In this document: positions 34,281 to 45,492 of the stretch, one piece after another
How the letters are laid out: each line of letters starts with the position of its first letter
Position numbering within the stretch: the stretch's first letter is position 1
Assembly: GCA_948567375.1 (NCBI GenBank)
Contig: OX419755.1
Location: forward strand, 81,672,218-81,736,217
Direction: 5' to 3'
From: Lunularia cruciata
Lineage: Eukaryota; Streptophyta; Marchantiopsida; Lunulariales; Lunulariaceae
DNA: 64,000 nucleotides
Notes under the pieces: model-generated
What the model was told of the DNA's origin: nothing
The model's database searches: none
The model's input: the letters and a program-made list of their open reading frames with translations, nothing else
Translations under genes and position numbers: made by a program

Positions 34281-35059
34281 TCCCAAGCTCTCATGATTTT
34301 CAAGAGGGAGGACCTAAACTTGTTTGGGACTCATGGTTACAACAATTAGTGGAGCCCAATGTTGGTGAAATGGAGCGGGCAATGGATTTTTGCATCAATA
34401 TTACCATTTTTATAGTAGTATAAGAGGCATCCAAGCACCAAGTGGTAGGTTAGACTATGGACCTGAAATTTTTTGACCTAGATTATGAGGTTTGGTTTAG
34501 CATAGCAACATAAGATGCGTTTGATAGGCATCACCACGTGAACACTTGTGAGCTTTATGCTGATCAAGACAATTCATGCACATGTTGGGGGTGATGGACC
34601 AAGTGGACAGGGTATTCTTTGGACACAACCAATAGCTACTAGGGAGAGTGGTCTAATTGGAGTCCATCCAAGTGAGTGTGGTCTACTTGGATTACACCCT
34701 TGGTCTCTTTGGGATGCAATTAGAGGACATATGGAGCTTGCAACCTAAGTGAAGGGAGTTTTTCACACAAAGGTTGGGACCTCTATTGGTTGGGATCATG
34801 ATACTACTACTCCTAAGGGTCCAATGTAACAACCAGTTAGTATGTCTTCCACTCTTAAATCAATTACAACAAATACTTGGGAGCTAGATCTTTTGGAATA
34901 CAAGCCAAAAGTTGTTTTGCTCTAAATGGATTTGGTATTTGGTATTTGGATTGAGCTGACTAGCAATATATGAGTGTTTTGACATCCCTATCAATATAGT
35001 GACATGGAAAAAGCATTGATTTAGAGCCAGAGTAGAGATCTTTTTGAGAGTAGAGACCT

Positions 35060-35645
35060 TTTTGAGGCTGGTTTGGTAGAGATTTCACATAGGGAGTATA
35101 TGTTAGCTATAGTGATGCCAACCAAGAAGGATACACATGGCAATTGCAAAAATAGGTGGATGTGTGGAGATTATTTTCCTATCAACTAACAAATTAGGAT
35201 TGATCAATATGCCATGCCTATAGCAAAAGAGATCTTTGATGTGATTGGGCATGCAAAGGTCTTCAGTACTTTAGATTTTTGAGCGGGATATCATTAGTTG
35301 CTAATCAAGGAGGAGGATAAGTCCAAGACACCATTTTGGACTATTGATCCTCACGGTAAGGATGTGTTATATCAATGGAGATTCTTACTATTTGGGTTAG
35401 AGAACACTCTTGCCGAGTTCCAAAGGATCATGGATAGGATCCTAGCTGGATTGTATTTTGTATGGTGCTATATTGATGACATTTTGGTCTATAGCACTAC
35501 TGTGGAGGAGCATGAGACACATTTGTTTGAGATGTTTGAGAGATTGAGATCTCATGGACTCAAATTACATCATAGGAAGTGTAGATTCTTCCATAAGCAA
35601 GTTGAGTATTTAGGTCACACTATCTACCCTGGAGGACTTGGTGTT
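35060..35645 (+). pseudogene. Reverse transcriptase of family C
   Basis: The frame reads VMPTKKDTHGNCKNRWMCGD, then FSTLDF (motif A, followed by a stop where a polar residue is expected), KTPFWTIDPHG and the catalytic YIDDILVYS (about 35470-35496), then FHKQVEYLGHTI. The longest uninterrupted part is 35298-35648. This is a standard Ty3/gypsy RT. Confidence 0.92.
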
Positions 35646-35859
35646 TAATAGACCAAGGTGGAGGTTATTGCACGTATTCCTTGGCTAACGGATATGAATA
35701 AAGTGCTAGTATTCCTCAGGTTGGCAAACTTCTATTATGGCTATGTTAGAGGATTTTGTGTCATTACCAAGGCCTTGACAAAGTTGCACAAGCTCACCAA
35801 GGAGTGGTGTTGAGGAGATGAGCAAAAGAGAGCTTTTCTAGAGCTCAAGGAGAGGTTGG

Positions 35860-36290
35860 GATCTGCTCCTATTTTGCGGAGACCAATTAGAGGACAACCA
35901 TTTTAGGTTCACATTGATTGGAGTATGTTGGGGCTTGGAGCAGTGCTCACCCATCATGATAATGAGGAGAAGGAGTTTGTGGTGTTGGCCTATGCTAGTC
36001 ACTCCAACAATTCAGTGGAAGCAAAGTATAGTTCATATTAGAGAGAGTGCTTGGCAACAATATGGACAACATCACATTTCTGATGTTACTTATTTGGTAA
36101 CCCCTTTACTCTCATCATTGATCATCGACCATTGAAGTGGTTAATGGAGTCTTACAAGCTTTTGGAGAAGCTTGCACGATGGGCTCTAAGTTTACAATAG
36201 TATGATTTCTTGGTTATTCATAGACCTGAAGTGGTGAATCGTGATGCAAATGAGTTGAGTAGAAACCCATGTCCCTACCAATAGGATCAA
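35860..36290 (+). pseudogene. RNase H domain of family C
   Basis: Broken frame with KRAFLELKERLGSAPILRRP, VHIDWSMLGLGAVLTHHD (first catalytic Asp retained), the RECLATIWTT helix with its Glu, and FTLIIDHRPLKWLME with the third acidic residue. Two stops fall within it. It directly follows RT. Confidence 0.85.
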
Positions 36291-36589
36291 ACCAAAGCAT
36301 ATTAGCATGGTGAGATAGATGAGGAGATGGTGCCAAGTTGGCATGCATCTACCTTTCTTTGTATATTTTTTGAGGCTTTGGTGGTATCTCTCTCAATGCA
36401 TACAAGAGGAGTTATAGAGATCACAGATCTAGAGAGTGGAGATAGTGGTACAATTCAACAAGACATTCATGATGATGTCTTAGTGATGGATTATCCTTGC
36501 ATTGGTGTTATGGGTGGCATAGTTGGTGTTGAGGAGAGAGATCATGTTCTTTGACAAGCCAAGCAGTTCAGATTGAAGGGCAAACACTT

Positions 36590-37250
36590 TCTTCATGTTT
36601 GAGAGGATGGTAGAGTGTGAGTAGTACCACTTCCATCTTAGAGACCGCAATTGGTTTATCATGCTCATGAGGAGCTAGAACATTTTGGAGTAATGCATAG
36701 ATATAGTGTACTCTAGAGTCATTATTGGTGGCATAATATGCAGACCAATGTATAGTAGTTTGTTACCAGATGTGTGGTTTGTGACCAAGTTAGAGCATCA
36801 TTCAATGCTCCTATGCCACAATTACACTAATTACCTATCATGGGATTGGATTACTTGGAGTTTGGACTTGCTGGATTTTTATCATTGATTCTAAGACATC
36901 ATTAGTATGTTTTGGTGATGGTGGAGCACTTCTCCAAGTAGATTGAGTTGGTGGCACTTCTTGACAAGTCTAATGAAGGGATGTTGTACTCATTCTTGGA
37001 TCAAGTTCTCAGTCATTTTGGTGCATCAATTGAGGTTTTGACTGATCAGGGTATAGAGTTCTTGGGGATTTTTAGATCTTGTGTGATAAGGCTTTGATTG
37101 ATCATCATACTACCTCTTGAGATCACCTTGAGCTAGATGACTTAGCAAAGAGAGTGGTTCAAACGGTGAAGAGAGGAGTGCGGAAGTATGGTTTGCAAAG
37201 ATACCATTTGGGAGATTGGGATCTCTAATTACCTTGGTTGGCCATGGGCT
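36590..37250 (+). pseudogene. Integrase of family C
   Basis: An HHCC zinc-binding region is visible (YHAHEELEHFG ... CVVCDQVRA, about 36655-36795). The DDE core follows with IMGLDYLEFGL (first Asp) and VLTDQGIEFLG (second Asp), and the region around the third acidic residue is LELDDLAKRVVQTVKRGVRK. Frequent stops mark it as dead. Confidence 0.85.
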
Positions 37251-37549
37251 ATTGATTCAACAAGCAAGCCTCCTTAACATCCTTCTTACCTTACTTTCTA
37301 CTTTATGGACAAGATCCAAATACCTACAACTATTCATTGAGATGCTACTATAGTTTTGGACTTGGATGATCTAGATATATGGATGAGAGCATGTTCTCAA
37401 CGAGTAGAGATCTTTTGGAGAGCAATGCCTATGGCCTTTGAGAACTTGGTGATTGCTTAGCATAAGAATACCTTATGCTATGTTACCATTTGAGGAGGAG
37501 CTTATAGGATTTATATCAATCCGTTGATTTCATCCAAGTGACTATGTAT

Positions 37550-37770
37550 ATCTACAACAGATAACACTAATGACACTTGATGTTTTTATAGGCCGCACTA
37601 TCTTGAGAGTGCATGAGGTTTTGCCATCTAGAGTCCTTGTGTTTAGAAGGACATGATGGTGTTGTTTGGAAGGATCATGTGCACAATTGTGCACCATGCC
37701 ACCTTCCAAACATTGATGGTACTATAGGCTCAAGCTTGGTACTTGTACGTGCAAGCTTGTAGTGTATTTT
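37550..37770 (+). pseudogene. Pol C-terminal region of family C
   Basis: The frame continues after integrase with GRTILRVHEVLPSRVLVF and then NCAPCHLPNIDGT, a compact Cys/His cluster that could bind zinc. This looks like an element-specific C-terminal tail. No chromodomain was recognised. Confidence 0.55.
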
Positions 37771-38073
37771 ATGTAGCTCTTCTAGTGGATTTGCTACTTT
37801 GTTAGTGTGTGATAGTTGTTTGAGAGGATGACATATGGCATGTTTGATTCCTCCCCTTACGATGATTCCTCAAGGATAATGGTTATGTCTTAGATGTACT
37901 TGACCTATAGCTAGTTCACGCTTTATATGGTATAGATTGTAGAGAAGCAATTAATGATAGGGCTCACTAGCACCCGGCCTCCTAATCTTTGCCCACCATA
38001 GTGTATACCATATATTAGAGTAGATGGCTATCTAGAGTTAGAGGGACCTAATTGCCAACTAGGGAGGCAATTG

Positions 38074-38170
38074 TAGCACTTTAGAGTTCATGTATGACTT
38101 ATGTGTGAGTTGTGCTTCTATAGTGTATGATGTTGACATTGATATATATTGTATAACAATGTATATATGC
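38074..38170 (+). repeat. Direct repeat in family C 3' region (copy 1)
   Basis: GCACTTTAGAGTTCATGTATGACTTATGTGTGAGTTGTGCTTCTATAGTG is repeated almost exactly at 38633-38735, about 560 bp downstream. The second copy replaces the rest of the 3' LTR, suggesting recombination or local duplication. Confidence 0.75.
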
Positions 38171-38632
38171 ACAACAATTGTCATGCCATTTGTAGCATTG
38201 CATCTAGATTGCTTGGACATTAGAGTAGTAGTGTTGGTAGTTAGATATATTTTGGCAATTACTCATAGACTACTTGTTGACGGTCATACTTCATGTTTGG
38301 AGTACTAACTACATAATATAGCTCATTGTCACTTGCACCATTTGTATTGTTGGATATGGCATCAATGGGACCGTTAGGGTTAGAGACCTAGGCCAAGTTC
38401 AAGGTGTATAATTTCAAAGTCCAGCTCCAGAGAGCTCACTTTTCTGATATTGAGCCTTTGAGTTCTTGGCTATGGCGGACAAAGGCCAACAAGTATCACC
38501 TAGATTCTCTTAGCTAGAGTAGGTGTGGCTTGATTGTAATCAATGCCCACTTTTTGGCTCATTATTGAGTGGAAATTCAAGTATTGATCTGATTGAGTGT
38601 GATTTGAATTGAGAATAAATTGATTATTGTTG

Positions 38633-38735
38633 CACTTTAGAGTTCATGTATGACTTATATGTGAGTTGTGCTTCTATAGTGTGATGTTGACAATGATGTA
38701 TGTTGTATAGCAATGTATATATGCCCTATAATGTA
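38633..38735 (+). repeat. Direct repeat in family C 3' region (copy 2)
   Basis: Partner of 38074-38170. It starts at the point where the 3' LTR similarity to 29640 onward stops. Confidence 0.75.
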
Positions 38736-38744
38736 ATTTAGAGA

Positions 38745-39950
38745 TCAATTCTATCTCCATAGCTCAATCTCCTCCAAGTGAGTGTAATACCAAGGGTTAG
38801 CCATATGATCTAGATGTGAAATTTGGTTTGGTAATATCTAGAATGATGTTATACATGATGGTCAAAATAGATCAGATAGAAGTATCACCAAAAGAGTACT
38901 TCTACTAATAGGGCAGAAACCAAAATAGACTTGAGAACCTTAGAACCAATAGCAAGACATATGATTTAAAGGTGAGAATTGGTTTGGTAACATCTGGAAG
39001 GATGTTACACATGATGTACTAAACAGATCAGAAAGAGGTATCACCAAAAGGGGACTTCTACTAATAGAGTAGGAACCAAAATATGCCTAAAATCTTTGAA
39101 GGCAATTTCGGATGCCTAAACGGATGAATTAGGCTTCTAAAATGTGCAGATTCCCCCCCCAATGGATGAAAGGCTGGCCTTCCCTCCCCCTTGCTTTGTC
39201 TCATCTAGAGCTTTCCAACAGTACCTTACTCACGTGATTCTGAGATTCCTATAGGAAGATTCCCTAAAAGATTCCCTTCGGTCAAAGCTTGTTTGACCAA
39301 CCAGATAGGACCTAGACCAGACAGGTCATCCATCCAAGTAAGTAATCCAAGGGTGGAGCTTTCTGACATGTCACCTATCTGTGTCCCTAATCCTATGGTG
39401 GAGCTTCCTTGGAGGAGATCCTCTTTGTCTATATAATAAAGAGAAGGTGCTCCCTTGGGGCATCGATGTTTGAGTGTGCAATCTGTGTTATCTCTCTTCT
39501 CTTGTCCTCGGAGTATTAGAGTGAGCTCTCTTAAACTCATGATAGTCATCCATCAACAAACCATCCAAGTGTTGAAACAACATGGTACAACATGGTACCG
39601 ATTGTACCCAAGTAGCACCTAGGGTGTTTAGAGGCCCCATAAATCTTGTCCATGTCCCACAACAACGGTGCAAACACAACAAGTACACTCTTAATTGAAT
39701 TAGCTCTTGTATCAAACTTCAACTCAAAGTCAATCTCCTCCCTCATTGGGATTTGAAATACAAGTTGACATTGAGTGCCACTCTAGGTAAACCCGTTATG
39801 TACTATAGCACTATCTCCTCTAGTATCCCCAAAGAACTTTATCATGATGAAATAACTCAAACCACAATTGTAACCATTGCAAGTGTCCCACCAAGAACTA
39901 CCACCAAGTGCCACCACCAAGTATCACCACCAATTGAACACCACTCACTA
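38745..39950 (-). mobile_element. Inverted family C gag fragment, split by a family B solo LTR
   Basis: Minus-strand sequence at 38745-38782 and 39521-39950 corresponds to plus 31430 down to about 30980, including SVLVVFAPLLWDMDKIYGAS against the capsid segment. The two halves are contiguous once the solo LTR and one GTGAG duplication are removed. The downstream edge runs into a short inverted piece of LTR B (39951-40021). Confidence 0.8.
38783..39520 (+). repeat. Family B solo LTR with 5-bp TSD
   Basis: Begins TGTAATACCAAGG and ends GGAGTATTAGA (terminal CA mutated to GA). It is flanked by GTGAG at 38778-38782 and 39521-39525. The flanking DNA is continuous family C sequence. No internal region remains, so this is a solo LTR formed by LTR-LTR recombination. 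A TATATAATAAA box sits near 39430. Confidence 0.92.
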
Positions 39951-40021
39951 ATTGTAATCTTCCGAGGATAGGAGACTTGAAAAGAAACACAAAAGAAGAA
40001 ATACACAATTTCACAATCATC

Positions 40022-42696
40022 CTCCAATACCTATAATAGAGCTAGCCATATGATCTAGATGTGAAATTTAGTTTGGTAATATTTGGAATGATGTTTTACA
40101 TGATGGTCAAAATAGATCATATAGAAATATCACCAAAAGAGTATTTCTACTAATAGAGCAATGTGGTACCCATATTTTTCATTTTGGACGAGTTTAGAAG
40201 AAGAAGTGCCTTGATGAAACCAAATTGAAACCAAATGGAGAAGAAATGAGTGGAAACCTGTGTTTTGATCAAGCTCAAGGAAGTCTACTCTGTGTTAGAG
40301 GAAGAAGGACTCAGATTGGATCAGATCCAAAGAAGCTTACTTCATGTCAAAGGAGGAAAAAACTCGGATCAGACGCCGAAGGAAGGCAAACCCGAAGGAG
40401 GAAGGGAAGTTGCAAGTCAGGATTCTTGCGGGGGCTATATATCAGTGAAGACAAGTCCAAATCATGTGTGCTATATCTCGTTGGAAACATCTCGTTCAGG
40501 GCTTTCCATTGTTACCAAAATCGCAAAGTTTGAAGGTCTATACAAGAAGTTACAAGCATTTGAAGTTTTGGGAGTAGATGTACAAAGTAGTTTAATGTCT
40601 TCGGGTTGGTGTCTTTGGGTCAATGTGACTTCGGACTTCGGACTTCGGACTTACATGACTTTGGGTCAAAAGAATTCACCTCAAGATAAATATTATTCAA
40701 CCCGAGGTAGTTGGACCTTGGAGTGCAGTGAAGGTGACTTTGAGAGTTTTGCCAGAGGGATCAGAGGAAGTTAGAGTAGGGAAAGAAGATAGTTAGGATA
40801 CCCATGACTTCAATTTCAATTCTGATTGAATATTAAACATGAATTGAAGGAGAAGTAGCAATAGTGAATATACCCGAAGTGCAAGATCAGACAATAAGTG
40901 TCTTCCGGTCAGTAACATGAGTGATTAGGGGAAAGTGGATTATAAATTGAAGGTGTAAATAGTGTACCCATGCTTTCAATTACAACTCTTGATGAGGATA
41001 TAATAGAATTAGCAAAGGAATTGATAGTAATGAAACCTGAAGTAAGAGAGATAGGAGTGCATGTGTCTTTGGATTTGACATTTGACACTTTAGAGAAGAG
41101 TGGGTTGGGAGATAGAGATTTAGAAGGCTTAATTATGATAGGAATTGCAGATCAGGAAAGAGAACTGTTAGATTTGGTAGAAGATGTAGGCGTTATGAAA
41201 CCCGAGGAAAGAGTAGTAGGAAGTAAAGTTACTTCGGGTTTGGATTTGAAAGCCGAGGAAGAAGTAGACATTGGATCGGACTAGTAATAGTTTTGAGATA
41301 TGAAGAGGCAAATATGAAGAGGCAGATATGAAGAGGTGCATTGTCATTTCGGATCTACAAGTTGGTAGAGTTGTTAAGAAGTAGTACATTAAGAAGATAA
41401 CTGTCGATTGCTTCACTATTTAAGAGTGGCATTCGCAGTCTTATGTTGTTTAGTGATCATTATTTTTGAGAATAAATAAAGCAAAGTGCTCTAAAGCAGT
41501 GCTCATTGCTTGAGCTTGATTCCAAGTATCAACATCGTGATTGTGTTTGTGAGTGTGTGGAGAATTTTGAAGTGCAAGTAAGTGTGCTTGTTGGATGTTT
41601 GATTCCGTAGCCTTGATCTTCATTTTGTGTGTTTGATCCTGAGTGAAGTGCAATCGGAGCAATGCCTTGACAGATCTGAGAGGAATTGTAGTGTTGGTAG
41701 TATTTTGCATTTGTGAGTGCAATGCAAAGTTGATGTGAAGCAATTTAGATCAAGGAAGTTGTGCCTTCAGTGGAGGGGTGGAACACAATTCTGAGGCGAA
41801 GTTGTTTTGTAGTAAGTGCCGTTTTTGGGAGAGCTTGAATCATCACAATCAAGATTATTTGGAAAGATTTGATGGAGTTGTGATTAAGGAGTGTGAATTT
41901 GTGAAAAGATTGCGAGTCAATGCTTGTTACTCTCTTCTGGGTGTGATTTCTACCTGAGAGACTAAAGAAGAACTCAAGAAGAACTACATTGTTATTTTTT
42001 GACTTTGTATTTGACCAATTCTGAATTGTATCTCTGCGGGAACAAACTTTACTTACCCGATTACCACAAAAGTGATATTTGCCGGGTTGTCACAAGTAGA
42101 AACTAAAATAGACTTGAAAACCTTAGAACCCATAGCTAGACATATGATTTAAAGGTGAGAATTGGTTTGGTAACATCTAGAAGGATGTTACACATGATGG
42201 ACTAAGCAGATCAAAAAGAGATATCACCAAAAAGAGACTTCTACTAATAGAGTAGGAACAAAATATGCTTGAAATATTTGAAGGTAATTTTGGGGGCCTA
42301 AATGGATTAATTAGGCCTAAAAAATGTGCAGATTCTCCTCCAATAAAGACAAGGTTGACCTTTTTTCATCTTAGTTTGTCTCATCAAGAGCTTTCCAACG
42401 GTACCTTACCCATATGATTCTGAGATTCCTATAGGAAGATTCCCTAAAAGATTCCCTCTGGTCAAAGCTTGTTTGACCAAACCAGATAGGACCTAGACCA
42501 ACATGTCACCCATCCAAGTAAGTAATCCAAGGGTGGAGCTTGCTGACAAGTCACCTATCTGTGTGCCTAATCTTATGGTGGAGCTTCCTTGGAGGAGATC
42601 CTCTTTGTCTATATAATAAAAAGAGCATGCTCCTTTGGGGCATCGGATGATTGAATGTGAAATATGTGTTTTCTCTCTTGTCCTTGGAGTATTACA
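40022..42696 (+). repeat. Family B LTR interrupted by a 1.93-kb insertion
   Basis: The first part (40022-40161) matches 38783-38925 and the second (42095-42696) matches the rest, ending GGAGTATTACA at 42696. The interruption is the family D solo LTR at 40162-42094. Removing it and one TSD restores colinearity with the intact solo LTR. Confidence 0.88.
40162..42094 (+). repeat. 1.93-kb solo LTR of a fourth family (D) with degenerate 5-bp TSD
   Basis: Starts TGTGGTACCC and ends GGGTTGTCACA, imperfect inverted ends of TG..CA type. It sits in a family B LTR with AGCAA on the left and AGTAG on the right, each one substitution from the AGCAG expected of the uninterrupted LTR. A TATTTAAG box lies at 41417-41424 and AATAAATAAA at 41471-41480, as for an LTR promoter and polyadenylation signal. 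Two open frames (40250-40774 and 40970-41284) have no recognised domain and are probably incidental to U3. The second frame contains an internal imperfect repeat (VMKPE twice). It could alternatively be a short non-autonomous element. Confidence 0.75.
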
Positions 42697-43382
42697 GTAC
42701 CCCAAAGGAGCACCTTGATTGTATTATACAACAAAGAAGACTCCTCCAAAGGAAGCTCCACTCTTGGATCAAATACATAGATTGGTGACATGTAAATGAG
42801 CGTTGCACTTAGAATAGTTGCATGCATGAGTGACATGCTTATTTTGATCCTATTTGGTTGGTCAAACCATCTTTGACCAAATAGAATCTTTAGAGAATCT
42901 TCTTGTAGGAATCTCCAAATCATGTGGGTGAGGTATGTTAGAAAGCTCTCAATGAGACAAACTTAGGGGATGGAAAGGCCAACCTTTCTTCCATTTGGAG
43001 GAGGGGGGGGGGAGATTCGCTACATTTTCAAGCCTAATTCATTCGTTTAGGCCTTCAATATTGGCTATGAAGTTTCCAAGCTATTTTTGGCTCTTGCACT
43101 ATTAGTAGAAATCCTCTTTTGGTGACACCTCTATCTGAACTACCTAGCCTATCATGCATAACATCCTTCCAAATGTTACCAAGCCAATTTCTACCTCTAG
43201 ATAATATGTCTAACTTTTACGATTACAACTTTAAGCTATTTTTGGCTCTTGCCCTATTTGTAAAAGTACCCTTTTGGTGACATCTCTGTCTTGTCTACCT
43301 AGCCCATCATACATAACATCCATCCAAATGTTACCAAACCAATTTTCAACTCTAGATGATATATCTAGCCATTGGTATTACA
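42697..43382 (-). repeat. Family B LTR, inverted and abutting the previous copy
   Basis: Plus-strand sequence from CCCCAAAGGAGCACC to TTGGTATTACA matches LTR B in reverse, lacking about the first 60 bp. With 42095-42696 it forms a large imperfect palindrome whose centre is near 42697. A G12 run at about 43004-43015 corresponds to a C-run in the opposite copies. Confidence 0.85.
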
Positions 43383-44640
43383 ATAATGTAACTCTAACTA
43401 CAACAACTATACGAGGAGAAGTAGTGGCCTTTAATCTATCATTACAACATGTATTCTCACCATCTATAGGTCATCACTTCTTGATTCACTAGAGAGGAAC
43501 ATAGATTGTCTGATTGGTCATCACTCCAACTTCACTATCGAGAGCACATCAGAGCACCAATGCTCTCAAGTCAAGGCACCTCACCCAAACATGGTGCACA
43601 AATAGAAAGTAGAGAATAGAGGAGATCCAATCATAAGAAATCTCAAAGAATACTCTCCATCTATAAATCAACACCAGACTAAATTTATGACCATTTGACA
43701 TTTGACATAACTATAGTATATATTTCTCAACTACAATGATCACCAAGGATGAGATCAAACTTCCTCTAGCCAAAATTTGACATAAATCCTCTACCAAATC
43801 TGATATAAAATCTGACATAGTTTGTTGACTACCAAATTCTCCACTAAACCTCCTTTTGAGCCAAATTGGAAGGATGGAGATCTCCAAATCTCTAATTCAT
43901 GGAGATGGTTTGCTACTCTAACTTCAATTTTGCATTTTGAGTTCAACTTGCACCAAATTGGTCTTACTTTCACCTCTTGAGTTCAAATTGAACACTACAG
44001 CTTGAAATTGACTCCATTTTCATTGCAATTTGGCTAGCACTTTTGCACACAATCATTCTCAAGGAAATCCAAACCACAATTGAGGTAGCAATTATCAACC
44101 AAACTTGGAGATACCACCAACCCCCTTAGTTTTTGCATCCTATTTCCCCTTGACTTTCACTTCTCTAATGTAATCAATTCTTCATCAACTTGAATCAACT
44201 CTAATCAAATTAGTACTTGATCATTCACTCAACAATCTACCAACATCTGGGCACTAATTATAGTCAAACTACACCCACTCTAGCTAAGAGACTCTAAGTG
44301 ATGCTTGTCGGCCTTTGTCCACCATGACCAAAAACTTGAAAGCTCAACATCAAAGAAGTAAACTCTTTGGAGCTGCACTTTGAAGGTATACCTTTGATTT
44401 TGACCTAGATTTTCAACCCTAATGGTCCTATTGATGCACCCTTGATAGTATGAACAATGCAAGTGAAGGTGGGTCCCACTATATGATCAATACTCCAAAC
44501 ATGAAATCAAATTACCAACAAGTAGTTATTAAGTAACTATCAAAATACCTCTTACTACAAACACTAATAGTTCAGTGTTTGAGCGATCTAGCTTTGACAT
44601 CACAAATATTGTAACATACACAACACCAAAGTCATTCCTT
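43383..44640 (-). mobile_element. Inverted family C LTR/leader and 3' region
   Basis: 43400-44290 is the reverse complement of about 29640-30840. 44280-44600 is the reverse complement of about 38200-38510 (frame 44280-44462: TFKVQLQRVYFFDVELSS, matching VQLQRAHFSDIEPLSS). The 3' coding end followed directly by LTR in one orientation shows this is the 3' portion of a family C element with its 3' LTR, lying inverted. Confidence 0.8.
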
Positions 44641-44978
44641 TGGAAATATTACAACTACAAATTACAACTATGAATTTGAATTACACTATGAGGTTGTAGA
44701 TAACTAAGGTACTTCCTTTGAAATACTATGTACAAGACCAAAGACATTCATCATGAAGTTGAGGTGTAGGGCTCAAGTCCTTCTTCCTAAGAACTAAGCA
44801 TAGGGCCAAAGGTACTCACTCAACTCTTAAATTGTAGTTACCAAGGTATCTTCCCCACGAGTAATGTCTTTGGCTAGAGGTTCAAGCTAAGAGCTACTAA
44901 CTTTGCATTGAAGTAGGTGTAACCACTCCTTGGTCCACTCCAAGTACTTGGTGATACACATTAGGTAAGTATCATAGA
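44641..44978. other. Unassigned repeat-like sequence
   Basis: Between the inverted family C piece and the family A LTR. No frame or motif recognised; likely further element debris. Confidence 0.4.
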
Positions 44979-45492
44979 TGTAACAATATGGAGTGTATTA
45001 GATAAGTTAGTTGAGACTAAGGAAGTAGGAAAGAGTCCAAATTAGCCAATAGTTATAAGAATACTCTAGAAGCATCTAGGAAGCTACTTGGTACCTTCCA
45101 ATTGTTGGGTAATGTACATGCCAAGTGGTGACTTCTAGGAGGAAGCTTCTTGGGAAGCTTCCCGATTAACTTAACTTGCATACCAAGTAGGTAAATTTTA
45201 TAAGAAAATTTCTAGAGAAACTTCCAAGTAGCTTAGCTTGCATACCAAATAGGCAACTTCTAGAAGGAAGTTTCTTGAGAAACTTCCCCGGTTAACTTGG
45301 CTTGCATTCTAGGAAGATGGCTTTTAGGAAGCTCCTTGAGAAGGTTATCAAGAGCTTTGTATCTTCCCTATAAATACCAAAGCCCAAGCTCATGCTAAGC
45401 ATTCAGAGTTTCCCTCATTCAAGTATCTCAATTTGATCTTCCACTTGGTCTTTCATTCTCCTATTTCTGTCCTTGGTCTTGATCTTTTTACA
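44979..45492 (+). repeat. Family A LTR (5' LTR) with heat-shock-like elements
   Basis: The 514-bp segment starts TGTAACAATATGG and ends TTTTTACA, followed by the primer-binding site TTGGTATTAGAGC. GGAAGCTTCT (45141-45150) and GGAAGCTTCC (45153-45162) are HSE-like palindromes; more GAA/TTC alternations lie at 45199-45225 and 45255-45287. The TATA box CTATAAATA is at 45368-45376. The matching LTR at 94-495 is in the opposite orientation at the other end of the window. Confidence 0.88.

Larger units (their letters stand above)
29640..38640 (+). mobile_element. Family C Ty3/gypsy element carrying a cytosine-5 DNA methyltransferase (decayed)
   Basis: A LTR/5' UTR-like segment (29640 to about 30950) is followed by gag with zinc knuckle (31000-31990), protease-like (32740-33150), DNA methyltransferase (33545-34280), RT (35060-35645), RNase H (35860-36290), integrase (36590-37250) and a C-terminal region (37550-37770), all on the plus strand. 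A short start of the 3' LTR occurs at about 38500-38636: AGATTCTCTTAGCTAGAGT followed by GTGTGGCTTGA matches 29621-29660. Exact LTR ends are not resolved. Stops are frequent, but long stretches keep a single frame. Pieces of the same family occur inverted at 28850-29640, 38745-39950 (split) and 43383-44640. Confidence 0.85.

Noticed and set aside
40250-40774. 174-codon open frame as a gene
   Set aside because: It lies wholly in the U3 part of a solo LTR with TSD and promoter signals; no homology or splice support seen. Kept only as a note under the LTR.
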